Positions 27,316 through 35,427 of a stretch of DNA of 64,000 nucleotides are shown here, in pieces. The notes below the pieces were generated by a model. It saw only the letters and a list, made by a program, of their open reading frames with translations. It made no database searches and was not told where the DNA came from. The stretch comes from an uncultured Gemmatimonadales bacterium (GTDB taxonomy: Bacteria; Gemmatimonadota; Gemmatimonadetes; JACCXV01; JAHWKZ01), in the NCBI GenBank assembly GCA_947259315.1, contig CAMYLR010000004.1, positions 107,406-171,405 on the forward strand, written 5' to 3'. The translations under genes and the position numbers were made by a program. How positions within the stretch are numbered: position 1 is the stretch's first letter; every line of letters begins with the position of its first letter.

Positions 27316-28298
27316 CGGATCTCCATCGGGGTTGGGATGTCGTTCGACGGTATAGAAGCCGCATCCCAGTCTGGCTCGACATACCGCACGCGATCAAACT
27401 CGTATTGGCTGAGCCTCGCACGCGCGTCACCGGCGCCAAGGAGACAGCCAAAACACTGTCCGACCGCGTCCACCATCAACCCGTAGACGAGGTTCGGCAA
27501 GACTGCGAGCGACGCGCGCGGGTGGCTGCGCACGATGCGCCAAAGACGAACCAACGGTACCAACGGCGTGCCAACCGCAAACAACCACCGGTCAAGTCCA
27601 GACCAATTCTGGTAGCGAGCGCGGGTCGCAGCAAAGACTCTGCCACCGTTGAATTGGACGTGTGTGAAGGGCATGAATTGCGCGAAGTTCAGATGCGCGA
27701 TTCTCGCCCGCGGCTCGAGCAGCAAACGATGTCCAGCGGCTCGCAGGCTCCAGTGCAGGATCGTCTCGGCTTCCATTATGGCGTCAAGATCCTCCCCATA
27801 ATCCAGCAACATCGATCGCTTGTAGCTGGTGTTGTGCCCAGGCAGAAAGTCGACCTCGCCACCGCTCACCGGTTCGATCCACGGTCCGTAGCCGATAAGC
27901 ATATCGGCGCGACTGATCCGCGTGCGCGGGTTGCCGTTCCGCACCGCGGGTCCGACCGCCGCCCACCCACGCTCGTGCGCCTCGATCAACTTTTCGGCCC
28001 AGTCGGGATCAGGAAAGGCGTGGTCCTCCGCCAGCGCGACAACCGGTGCATGGGCCGCGCGCACACCGGCGGCGTTGGCACTGCCGCAAGAGTCGAACGA
28101 GCCGAGCGAGACGATCTCGACGTTGGAGAACCTCTCGAGCTCATCCCGATCGAGAGTGATTGACGACGGAACCACGACCACGAGCTCCAACCGATCGACG
28201 ACAGTCTGGGCACGCAGGAAACCGATCGTGCGGCGAATCATCTCGTAATCGCCAGGTGTCGCCAACACTACCGATAGCGCGGCTTTCAAAACCGTCAC
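27312..28298 (-). CDS. family 2 glycosyltransferase-like protein (paralogue of neighbour)
   Basis: LSVVLATPGDYEMIRRTIGFLRAQTV; VALAEDHAFPDPDWAEKLIEAH; PVSGGEVDFLPGHNTSYKR. Confidence 0.87.
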   Translation of the reverse strand: MTVLKAALSVVLATPGDYEMIRRTIGFLRAQTVVDRLELVVVVPSSITLDRDELERFSNVEIVSLGSFDSCGSANAAGVRAAHAPVVALAEDHAFPDPDWAEKLIEAHERGWAAVGPAVRNGNPRTRISRADMLIGYGPWIEPVSGGEVDFLPGHNTSYKRSMLLDYGEDLDAIMEAETILHWSLRAAGHRLLLEPRARIAHLNFAQFMPFTHVQFNGGRVFAATRARYQNWSGLDRWLFAVGTPLVPLVRLWRIVRSHPRASLAVLPNLVYGLMVDAVGQCFGCLLGAGDARARLSQYEFDRVRYVEPDWDAASIPSNDIPTPMEIR

Positions 28299-29212
28299 TC
28301 TGACGCGCTCCCGGCGGCGTCGGCCTTACGACGAGATCTACGCTCCCAGAAAAACCCAACCGCGTTCGCGAGCTGAGCGATCCCTAGGAGCGGCGCAACC
28401 TTGAGCGCTGTCCGAACGGGTAGTTGCATGAAGGGGTACCGAAAGAGATCCACATAGAACGCGGGCGGCTCGATTCTGACGGAGGTCTCTCCACGTTGCG
28501 CGCGAGTCAAATGAAAGTAATACGCGCCCCGGCCATAACCGAATTGTTGGCGCCAGAATCTGCGTGGGGTCAGATCATGATAGTGATAGACGATCGCCTC
28601 GGGCGCGTAAAGCATCGGCAACCCGTTATACAACCAGCGATCGCATAGCTCCCGATCCTCGGCCGCCGGACGGGGAATGCTCGTGTCGAAACCGCCGACC
28701 TCATCGAACCGCCGGCGTGAAAACGCCATGTTGTTCGAAGTGAGGAAGCTCGCCTGTTCGGCGGGCGCGTTGTAGTAAGAGTAGAGGTACCCGATCAACG
28801 TCTGACTGGCCGTCGCGTACATATTTCGGGCCAGTGCGTTGATCGTCAAACCACCGATTAGCAGATCCGGATTCTCGGTGAGGCGTGCCGCCAACGTGGC
28901 CAACCAATCTGGTGCGGGCGTGCAGTCGTCATCGGTAAAGGCAACGTATGTTCCCTTCGATCTGGCCACGCCCGTGTTGCGCGCGGTTGCCGGCCCCGAT
29001 GGAGTTTGGGTGACCAGCTTGACGTCAAGCCCGTCCGACACGCCATCGACGATCGAGTCGAGCGGTGTGTCACTACCGTCGTCGACGACGATCACCTCCA
29101 GCGCGTCGTGCGGATAATCGAGCTGCGCCAACGAGCGCAAACACCGTTCCAGCGAGGCTGGCCGGTTGTGCGTCGCAACAACGACCGAAAACGAAACCGC
29201 AGTGCCTGTCAA
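28295..29212 (-). CDS. glycosyltransferase family 2
   Basis: FSVVVATHNRPASLERCLRSLAQLDYPHDALEVIVVDDGS; YVAFTDDDCTPAPDWLA. Confidence 0.95.
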   Translation of the reverse strand: MTGTAVSFSVVVATHNRPASLERCLRSLAQLDYPHDALEVIVVDDGSDTPLDSIVDGVSDGLDVKLVTQTPSGPATARNTGVARSKGTYVAFTDDDCTPAPDWLATLAARLTENPDLLIGGLTINALARNMYATASQTLIGYLYSYYNAPAEQASFLTSNNMAFSRRRFDEVGGFDTSIPRPAAEDRELCDRWLYNGLPMLYAPEAIVYHYHDLTPRRFWRQQFGYGRGAYYFHLTRAQRGETSVRIEPPAFYVDLFRYPFMQLPVRTALKVAPLLGIAQLANAVGFFWERRSRRKADAAGSASE

Positions 29213-29237
29213 TCGATTCGATCCTCGATAAGAAACA

Positions 29238-29266
29238 GCGCCCCGCAGCCAGATGGCCCGGGGCGC
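29238..29266 (-). terminator. probable terminator downstream of the M24 peptidase gene
   Basis: gcgccccg ... cggggcgc inverted repeat, followed on minus strand by tgtttctta. Confidence 0.55.
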
Positions 29267-29341
29267 GTTGAACTCACCGTCGGTACCCTTTCAGAATCTT
29301 ACTCGCTGATCACCTCGCTTCAAGCAGTCTCAACGCTCTAC

Positions 29342-30775
29342 CTAATGGCTCCCTCCGCCAACTGCCTCCGGGACTACGCTGGGAATCCCGCGACCGGTCA
29401 TGAGTGCCTCGATGTCCGCGATCTCGCGCGGCGCACCGGTCGAGAGAATCTCGTATCCGCTTTCGGTAACTACCACGTCGTCCTCGATTCGGACCCCGAT
29501 GTTCCACCACTTGGGGTCAACGCCTTCACTGCCCTCGGCGATGTAGACCCCGGGCTCGATCGTCAGCACCATCCCGGGCTCGAATGTCCTTGGCTGCACC
29601 GAGTCCGACTCTGTCGACACCATGTAGGCACCAACATCGTGGACGTCGAGCCCCAGCCAATGACCAGGTCCGTGCATGAAGAACCGCCGGTAAGCGCGCG
29701 ACTCGATATTCTCCTCGACCGTCCCTTCCAACAGTCCCGCATCCACCAGCCCCGCGGTTACTACCTCCACGGCGCGGCGATTGATCTCAGCCACGCTGGC
29801 GCCCGGTCGAATAACGTCCATAGCCGCATTCTGGGCATCGAGAACGATCTGATAGATGGTCGCCTGCTCGACATCAAAGTGGCCATCGACTGGGACAGTA
29901 CGTGTGACATCCGCAGTGTAATAGCGCCATTCCGCCCCTATGTCGATCACCATCATGTCGTCGGCCTCGAGCTGTCGGTCCCCACCCACGTAATGAAGGA
30001 TCGTCGAGTTGGGACCGGCACCCACGATCGAGCCGAACCCCAACCGGGGGCTACCCGAAACCTTGAACACGTACTCGATCAGTGCTTTGACCTCGTACTC
30101 GTACATCCCCGGTTTGATCGCCGCCATGGCTGCTCGATGCGCGTCGGCCGTGATGTCGATCGCGCGCTCCAGCAGCGCGACTTCCGCTGGCGACTTAATG
30201 AGTCGCATCTCATCCAAGATGCCAGCGGTCGGTATGACCTCGGTGCCATTGGTGAGAGCCCACTCATGCAGCGTCGCCGCCGTCTTGGTCTGCGCCCACG
30301 GATGGTCGTTTGAGATATCGAAGAAGACGCGTGTCGCATCCGACAGGTAGCGCGAAAGAACGGCTGGCAGCGAGTCGATCGGGTACGCGACATCGGCGCC
30401 ATACTGTTCGCGTGCACCCGCCACCCCCGCACGGTGACCGTCCCATGTTTCACGCAGTGGGTCGCGTGGCCGCACAAAGAGAATGAACTGTGCTCCGTCG
30501 GTAGCGTGCGGCGCGAGGATCGCAGCCGAACCCGGCTCTTCAAAACCGGTCAGATAGTAAAAGTCCGAATCCTGACGATACGGATAGCCCGCGTCGTCAT
30601 TGCGCGGAATTTCTGGCTGGCCGGTGAAGATGGCGATCCCACCATCCATTTCTTCCATAAACGCCGCGCGATGCTCGGCGAACATATCCGTACTGACGAG
30701 CTCGACTTCCTGGGCCGGTAACAAACCCGTCCATCCGATCGAGATCAACAACATGGTGATCAGCGTCTTCATCAT
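29342..30775 (-). CDS. aminopeptidase P family (M24B), secreted
   Basis: Signal peptide MKTLITMLLISIGWTGLLPAQ; MVIDIGAEWRYYTADVTRTVPVDG; MHGPGHWLGLDVHDVG; TIEPGVYIAEG. Confidence 0.95.
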   Translation of the reverse strand: MMKTLITMLLISIGWTGLLPAQEVELVSTDMFAEHRAAFMEEMDGGIAIFTGQPEIPRNDDAGYPYRQDSDFYYLTGFEEPGSAAILAPHATDGAQFILFVRPRDPLRETWDGHRAGVAGAREQYGADVAYPIDSLPAVLSRYLSDATRVFFDISNDHPWAQTKTAATLHEWALTNGTEVIPTAGILDEMRLIKSPAEVALLERAIDITADAHRAAMAAIKPGMYEYEVKALIEYVFKVSGSPRLGFGSIVGAGPNSTILHYVGGDRQLEADDMMVIDIGAEWRYYTADVTRTVPVDGHFDVEQATIYQIVLDAQNAAMDVIRPGASVAEINRRAVEVVTAGLVDAGLLEGTVEENIESRAYRRFFMHGPGHWLGLDVHDVGAYMVSTESDSVQPRTFEPGMVLTIEPGVYIAEGSEGVDPKWWNIGVRIEDDVVVTESGYEILSTGAPREIADIEALMTGRGIPSVVPEAVGGGSH

Positions 30776-30896
30776 TCTCGTCCTCGAATCGTAGTCACGC
30801 GAGGTTTGAAGTGTTCTCTCGTATTCTGTACCATAGGTCAGCGCCGACACATGCGTCTGTCGGGAAGAGGTTACATCTCGTGTGGGGCGACTCCCC

Positions 30897-31706
30897 TTAT
30901 GACGGTGATTCCTGACCATCACTTTGCCGAGCTTGTTTGACCATGTCGACCAGGGCCTTGCGGCAATCGTCCGGTGAGCGGACTTCGGACGGAAAGCCGA
31001 TTCGAACGCTACGGACACGCTCGGCGGTCGTCAGCCGTACGTGAAAACCGAGTCGGTCGACCGCGGTCATTTTCGCTTCCTCGGCTTCGATACCTTTGAC
31101 GTCACGCGCGATCAGCACCAACGCATCCGCGTGGTCACCGTTCATGTGATCCAGTATCCCGGCCGCGGTCTCAGCCAGCGGATCTGGCTGGGCGCGGCCG
31201 AATTCATCCTTTCCTACCCAACCCATCACCGCAAACCCGCCCACAAAATAGAGTTCCACGACGTTCATCAGGTAAAACGTGAAGTCCTCGAAATCGACCC
31301 AGTAGCGCGCATTCTCGTGACGGCCCAGGTAGGCCTGCCGCACAGCGCCCAGATCCGCCTGCGCCACCGCGGTGACGTTACCGATCACCGTTAATCGTTC
31401 GGCTCCCAGGGGGTCATGCGCAGCCTCGGGCGCGGTCACGAGCAAGCTGGCCCGTGGGTCGCGCACCAGGTTCTGGGTGTGCATCGCCATGCTGCTGATA
31501 AGGAACAGCGGGTTCCCGCCCGCATCGAGTGCATACGGCATGACCGAGCCAAACGGGAACCCCTCGTGCCTGTGTGAGTGTGTCGACAGCACCCCGACCT
31601 TGGTGACGTGCAAAAGGGTGCGTGACCGCTCCGCGTAGGTCGTCTCGGGCGCCGGGTTGGGGTCGGGCTCGGCGGTTGTGTCGGAGTGTTGTCGGGTGTT
31701 GGTCAC
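30897..31706 (-). CDS. HugZ/pyridoxamine-oxidase-like FMN-binding protein with DUF2470-type C-terminus
   Basis: VGVLSTHSHRHEGFPFGSVMPYALDAGGNPLFLISSMAMHTQNLVRDPRASLLV; HMNGDHADALVLIARDV. Confidence 0.87.
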   Translation of the reverse strand: MTNTRQHSDTTAEPDPNPAPETTYAERSRTLLHVTKVGVLSTHSHRHEGFPFGSVMPYALDAGGNPLFLISSMAMHTQNLVRDPRASLLVTAPEAAHDPLGAERLTVIGNVTAVAQADLGAVRQAYLGRHENARYWVDFEDFTFYLMNVVELYFVGGFAVMGWVGKDEFGRAQPDPLAETAAGILDHMNGDHADALVLIARDVKGIEAEEAKMTAVDRLGFHVRLTTAERVRSVRIGFPSEVRSPDDCRKALVDMVKQARQSDGQESPS

Positions 31707-31930
31707 GGCTCTGCTCGCGTAACACTCATCACGTTGCCGACGAGATACTCTAGGCGAATTCGGTCGCCCGGCTCCAGACCTCGAACTACAGAATCTGGAT
31801 CCACACGTGCTTTGTGTATCGGCCCGTTCGGATCATCTGCGTCGCTGAAATACACATCCCACGACACCTGACCGTGAATGCTGACCGATTCCACGTGCCG
31901 GAAGATCGCCTCTCGAAATCCCTTTAGCAC
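31703..31930 (-). CDS. small conserved-looking hypothetical protein
   Basis: 75 aa, 4-nt overlap with following gene: MLKGFREAIFRHVESVSIHGQVSWDVYF... Confidence 0.55.
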   Translation of the reverse strand: MLKGFREAIFRHVESVSIHGQVSWDVYFSDADDPNGPIHKARVDPDSVVRGLEPGDRIRLEYLVGNVMSVTRAEP

Positions 31931-31939
31931 GGCGTCAAC

Positions 31940-32296
31940 CTAGCGGCGAAACCCGTACTCGAGAACGAAGTACTCCGGGTTCAACTCGGCGAGAGGCTCC
32001 CGGAGCTGCGCAAGCTCAGGCTCCGGGCCGTGCACCTCCAACCGTGTGAGGTCGGAGACCGTTAGCGCTTCTTGAAGCAGCTCGCCGACGTTTTCGAGGT
32101 GCGCCAAGATGCCGGCGGCGTCTTCATACCCTTCGCGGCAGTGCGCCTGGTTCCCATTGAACGAGAAGCCGTAGAACAGACACTTCGGCTCAGCGCTCGT
32201 TTTCTCCACGAACCGATCGCAGAGCGCTCTGAACGCCTCCATGTCGTTTACCTCGAAGTACGGAACGAGCGTGCAGCAGTTATCTGTCGTGGCCAT
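31940..32296 (-). CDS. hypothetical protein, possible dimeric alpha/beta-barrel (ABM-like) fold
   Basis: 118 aa: CCTLVPYFEVNDMEAFRALCDRFVEKTSAEPKCLFYGFSFNGNQAHCREGYEDA. Confidence 0.6.
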   Translation of the reverse strand: MATTDNCCTLVPYFEVNDMEAFRALCDRFVEKTSAEPKCLFYGFSFNGNQAHCREGYEDAAGILAHLENVGELLQEALTVSDLTRLEVHGPEPELAQLREPLAELNPEYFVLEYGFRR

Positions 32297-32299
32297 ACT

Positions 32300-34000
32300 C
32301 TACCCTTCGCTCTGAAGATCCAACATGTGAGCGCCCTGTTCGAACAAAAGATCCACGGGTACTTCGAGCTCGGCGAGGCGATCGAGATCTGACTGCAGCT
32401 CGTCGCTGATCGTACCCATCTCGTCGAGGATCTCGCCCGCCCGGGCGTGATCACCGTCACCCTGCACGGTGAGTATCAGCTCGGTGAGCTCGTTCATCGC
32501 CTCCTGCATCCGATCGATGTCCACGCGGTACGTGCCAGAAGCCGGATCACGCGTGAACGCGTCGCGTTCCTTGAAAAAGTTGAACCGCATCATGTTTGCT
32601 CTGCCGTGTGCGCTCGATGCGCCAAACCGGATCGATCGGAAGATGCTCGCCAGAAACGTCACGTAGTGCTCCTCCAGCGTGCCGTCCATCGGTTCCCCTT
32701 GATTGTACAGCTCGGTCACGAAAAAGAGACCGAGGACGTCGGCCTTGCCTTCTTCCAGCGGTGAGTAGTGCGCTTGGAGCGCTTCTCTGACGGTGCCCTT
32801 TCCGGTGATTGTGTTCTTGATTCCGAGCCCGTGGGCGACCTCGTGGAACATGGTGTTGTCAAAGAACGCGTCGAACGTCACTAGTGATCGCTGATCCTCG
32901 GCGATCAAGACGTCCGCGAGCGGGCGAAGGATCTGGTCGAACTTGGCTCGCATGACGTTTTTCATCTGGACCCGCCGCGTACCCTTCTTGAGTTGCACCT
33001 CCTCGTCATTCGGAAGGGCGAAGGCGATCGTCTTAGCGCCCTCTATCGACTGCCCAGTTGCGTACACTAGGTCGTAAGCGCCGAGATCGGCATCCGATCC
33101 CGGTGTTTCTTTCTTGTAGGTGTCTGGAACCGGCATGTTGCGTTGCATCGCGGGCAGCATCGTCGCGTAGCGGGCCAGTCGTTCGCTCCACGCGAGGTCC
33201 TTGATCAGCACGTAGCCTTCGTGTGCCGCCTTGAAACCGAACAGCTGATCTTCGTACGTCTCGATCGGGCCCAGGACGACGTCGAGCGCACCCGACTTCA
33301 TATCCATCCAAGCGAGATCGCTGGCTTGATAGTCGTCGGTGAGCAGCGCTTCTGCGCGCGCCTCCAGATAAGCCTTGACGTCCGGCTCCTCCGCGAGCGC
33401 CGCGGCTGCTCGCAGCTTCTCGGCCGCCACCGCATGCTCAGCGGCGAACACGACATGGTAAGGGATCGCTTCGAGTTCCCCCGCGTCATTACGCCGAACC
33501 ATTGTGTACAAGCTGCGCAACGCAGCTCCCCCGTCCGGGGCCGCTTCGGCTGCGGCTTCGAACTCCTCGCGGGTCATGTCTGTCGGATAGAAATTCGCTC
33601 CGGCCGGCTTCTCACCCACGCCAGGCAGGAAAGGGGCATCCCCTCCCAACCGATCCCAGGGTCCGAAGTTGGCCTCCAGCGCCAGCTTGGTGTTCGGATC
33701 CTCCGTACCGCCCAAGATGTCGCCTGGGTCACCGTAGGCTTCCATCCAAAAAGCCGAATTCATCGGCTCGATCGCCTCGATGAGGAGCGGGAGCATCTGT
33801 CGCTCATGCTCGCGCAGTCCACTCAGGTCGGCCGTGATTGGAACCGTGACATACTTATCGAGCACGCTTGTGACGGACGGTGGCGTTGCGGATTCGACCA
33901 TCGTCGCATCGTCGTCACGGGCGGATTCACCACAAGAGCTGACCAAAACCGACAGCAATGCCGCCGTGGTCAGCGACCAGACTATCGAATAGCGAGTCAT
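32300..34000 (-). CDS. lipoprotein zinc peptidase, M49 (dipeptidyl peptidase III)-like
   Basis: Lipobox LLSVLVSSCGES; zinc motif MFHEVAHGLG and EEGKADVLGLFF. Confidence 0.7.
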   Translation of the reverse strand: MTRYSIVWSLTTAALLSVLVSSCGESARDDDATMVESATPPSVTSVLDKYVTVPITADLSGLREHERQMLPLLIEAIEPMNSAFWMEAYGDPGDILGGTEDPNTKLALEANFGPWDRLGGDAPFLPGVGEKPAGANFYPTDMTREEFEAAAEAAPDGGAALRSLYTMVRRNDAGELEAIPYHVVFAAEHAVAAEKLRAAAALAEEPDVKAYLEARAEALLTDDYQASDLAWMDMKSGALDVVLGPIETYEDQLFGFKAAHEGYVLIKDLAWSERLARYATMLPAMQRNMPVPDTYKKETPGSDADLGAYDLVYATGQSIEGAKTIAFALPNDEEVQLKKGTRRVQMKNVMRAKFDQILRPLADVLIAEDQRSLVTFDAFFDNTMFHEVAHGLGIKNTITGKGTVREALQAHYSPLEEGKADVLGLFFVTELYNQGEPMDGTLEEHYVTFLASIFRSIRFGASSAHGRANMMRFNFFKERDAFTRDPASGTYRVDIDRMQEAMNELTELILTVQGDGDHARAGEILDEMGTISDELQSDLDRLAELEVPVDLLFEQGAHMLDLQSEG

Positions 34001-34182
34001 CTTCAGCCTCCCGTTTCGATCAATCGAAAGTACATGAAAAACCCTAGTCCCCAAGGGTCGCGATGGCCAGCCAGCGCTACGCGCACGTGCCGGCTGTCTT
34101 TGCGGCTATGCCACCGGAGGAATACGTTGAAATCGGTTGATTGACAGACATCTCTCAGACTCATCGGGCCAAGGAGCGTGTT

Positions 34183-34593
34183 ATGAGGACACCGTTGAAG
34201 TCGCCGTTCCGGTTCTTCGGCCTAGTCGTGTTCTCTCTCGCGGCCGTTGTGGCCACAAGCGACGTCCTGCTCGCGCAGCAGCAAACGGAGCCGGAGATAG
34301 ACACGGAAGAGGTCGCCCCTTGTATCGTGGGTCAGGCGGACTGCCCCTGGAGGTCCGTGTTCGCCGCGGATCAGGCGCTGTGGGAACGAGGGCGTCTCTA
34401 CGAGCTCAGGGGTGAGAGCTGGCGCCAGGCTAAGAAGGCCCCGTCAAAGGCGCGGTTGTGTGGAGGGCTCGAGAACCTGCAGGAATCACTCGATCTGTGC
34501 ACAAACAGTGGTTGTGTACAAACCCATTGCGTGCAGGCGTCGGCGCCCAACCGCAAGACGATTTGGCTCTGCAAGTGTCTGAAGGTGAAGTAG
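34183..34593 (+). CDS. small secreted cysteine-rich hypothetical protein
   Basis: Signal peptide (FRFFGLVVFSLAAVVATSDVLLAQQ) then several Cys (APCIVGQADC, LCGG, LCTNSGCVQTHC, LCKCLK). Confidence 0.6.
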   Translation: MRTPLKSPFRFFGLVVFSLAAVVATSDVLLAQQQTEPEIDTEEVAPCIVGQADCPWRSVFAADQALWERGRLYELRGESWRQAKKAPSKARLCGGLENLQESLDLCTNSGCVQTHCVQASAPNRKTIWLCKCLKVK

Positions 34594-34637
34594 AGGTTGC
34601 CCGATCCGGGCCCCTGTTGGGGTGGTTGACGGACTGC

Positions 34638-35411
34638 ATGGTTCAGCCTGCTTCCGTACAGATCCATCAGCGCGCAGGCTACATCTTGCTCGAGACTCTG
34701 GATTATCCTGGTTATTGGGATGGCAACTGCCTGTTCTTGCTGGCCCCTCCCTCTCCCGATTCGTTGCAGCATTGGTTTTGTGTCTGGGAGCGAGAGTTTG
34801 TTAACCGGCCCAGTGTTAATACCGGGGTTCTCCAATGGGAGGTCGACAGCAGCGCGTCAACTTGGGGCGGTGCAAAGCAGCCTCTCACGGTGGAGGGCTG
34901 GCCAAAACCACTGGAGGTCACCAGCGCTTCTGCTCGCGTGTTGAGAACACCGCAGCCGCCAGCATACGAAGCACCAGTGGACGTACGTCCGGTCGAGACG
35001 GATGAAGAGTGGAAACAGGTACGCGCCCTCGTGCTAACGGAAACCGATCCCGCGGATGAGAAACGCCGTCGGTTCCATCGCTGGCGCCTTGACGAGTACC
35101 AGCATCAAATCAAAGCGGGTGATGGTTGCTGGTGGGGTGGATTCAGCGGGGCTGAGCTTTGGGGAGCGGCCGGCTTCTTCCGGCGGAATGGACTGGCTCG
35201 ATTCCAGGAGGTCATTACCGCGAGACCGATGCGCGGCCGAGGTGTCTGTTCTCACCTTGTCTATGCGATCGCGACTGACCATCTCGACCGCTATCCGAAT
35301 GGCACAGTCGTGATCGCTTCAAAGCACAGCTCACTGGCCGATTCGATCTATGCTCGCCTAGGCTTTCGTGAAGTCAGCAGGCAGTGGTCGGTGATCGCAA
35401 AGCGGGCTTGA
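34638..35411 (+). CDS. GNAT-family acetyltransferase-like protein
   Basis: C-terminal WWGGFSGAELWGAAGFFRRNGLARFQEVITARPMRGRGVCSHLVYAIATDHL ... LADSIYARLGFREV. Confidence 0.75.
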   Translation: MVQPASVQIHQRAGYILLETLDYPGYWDGNCLFLLAPPSPDSLQHWFCVWEREFVNRPSVNTGVLQWEVDSSASTWGGAKQPLTVEGWPKPLEVTSASARVLRTPQPPAYEAPVDVRPVETDEEWKQVRALVLTETDPADEKRRRFHRWRLDEYQHQIKAGDGCWWGGFSGAELWGAAGFFRRNGLARFQEVITARPMRGRGVCSHLVYAIATDHLDRYPNGTVVIASKHSSLADSIYARLGFREVSRQWSVIAKRA

Positions 35412-35427
35412 GAAAGGCTGAACCGCT

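Noticed and set aside
29006-30313. 435-aa plus-strand ORF
   Set aside because: Antisense to GT2 and M24 genes, which have clear family motifs.
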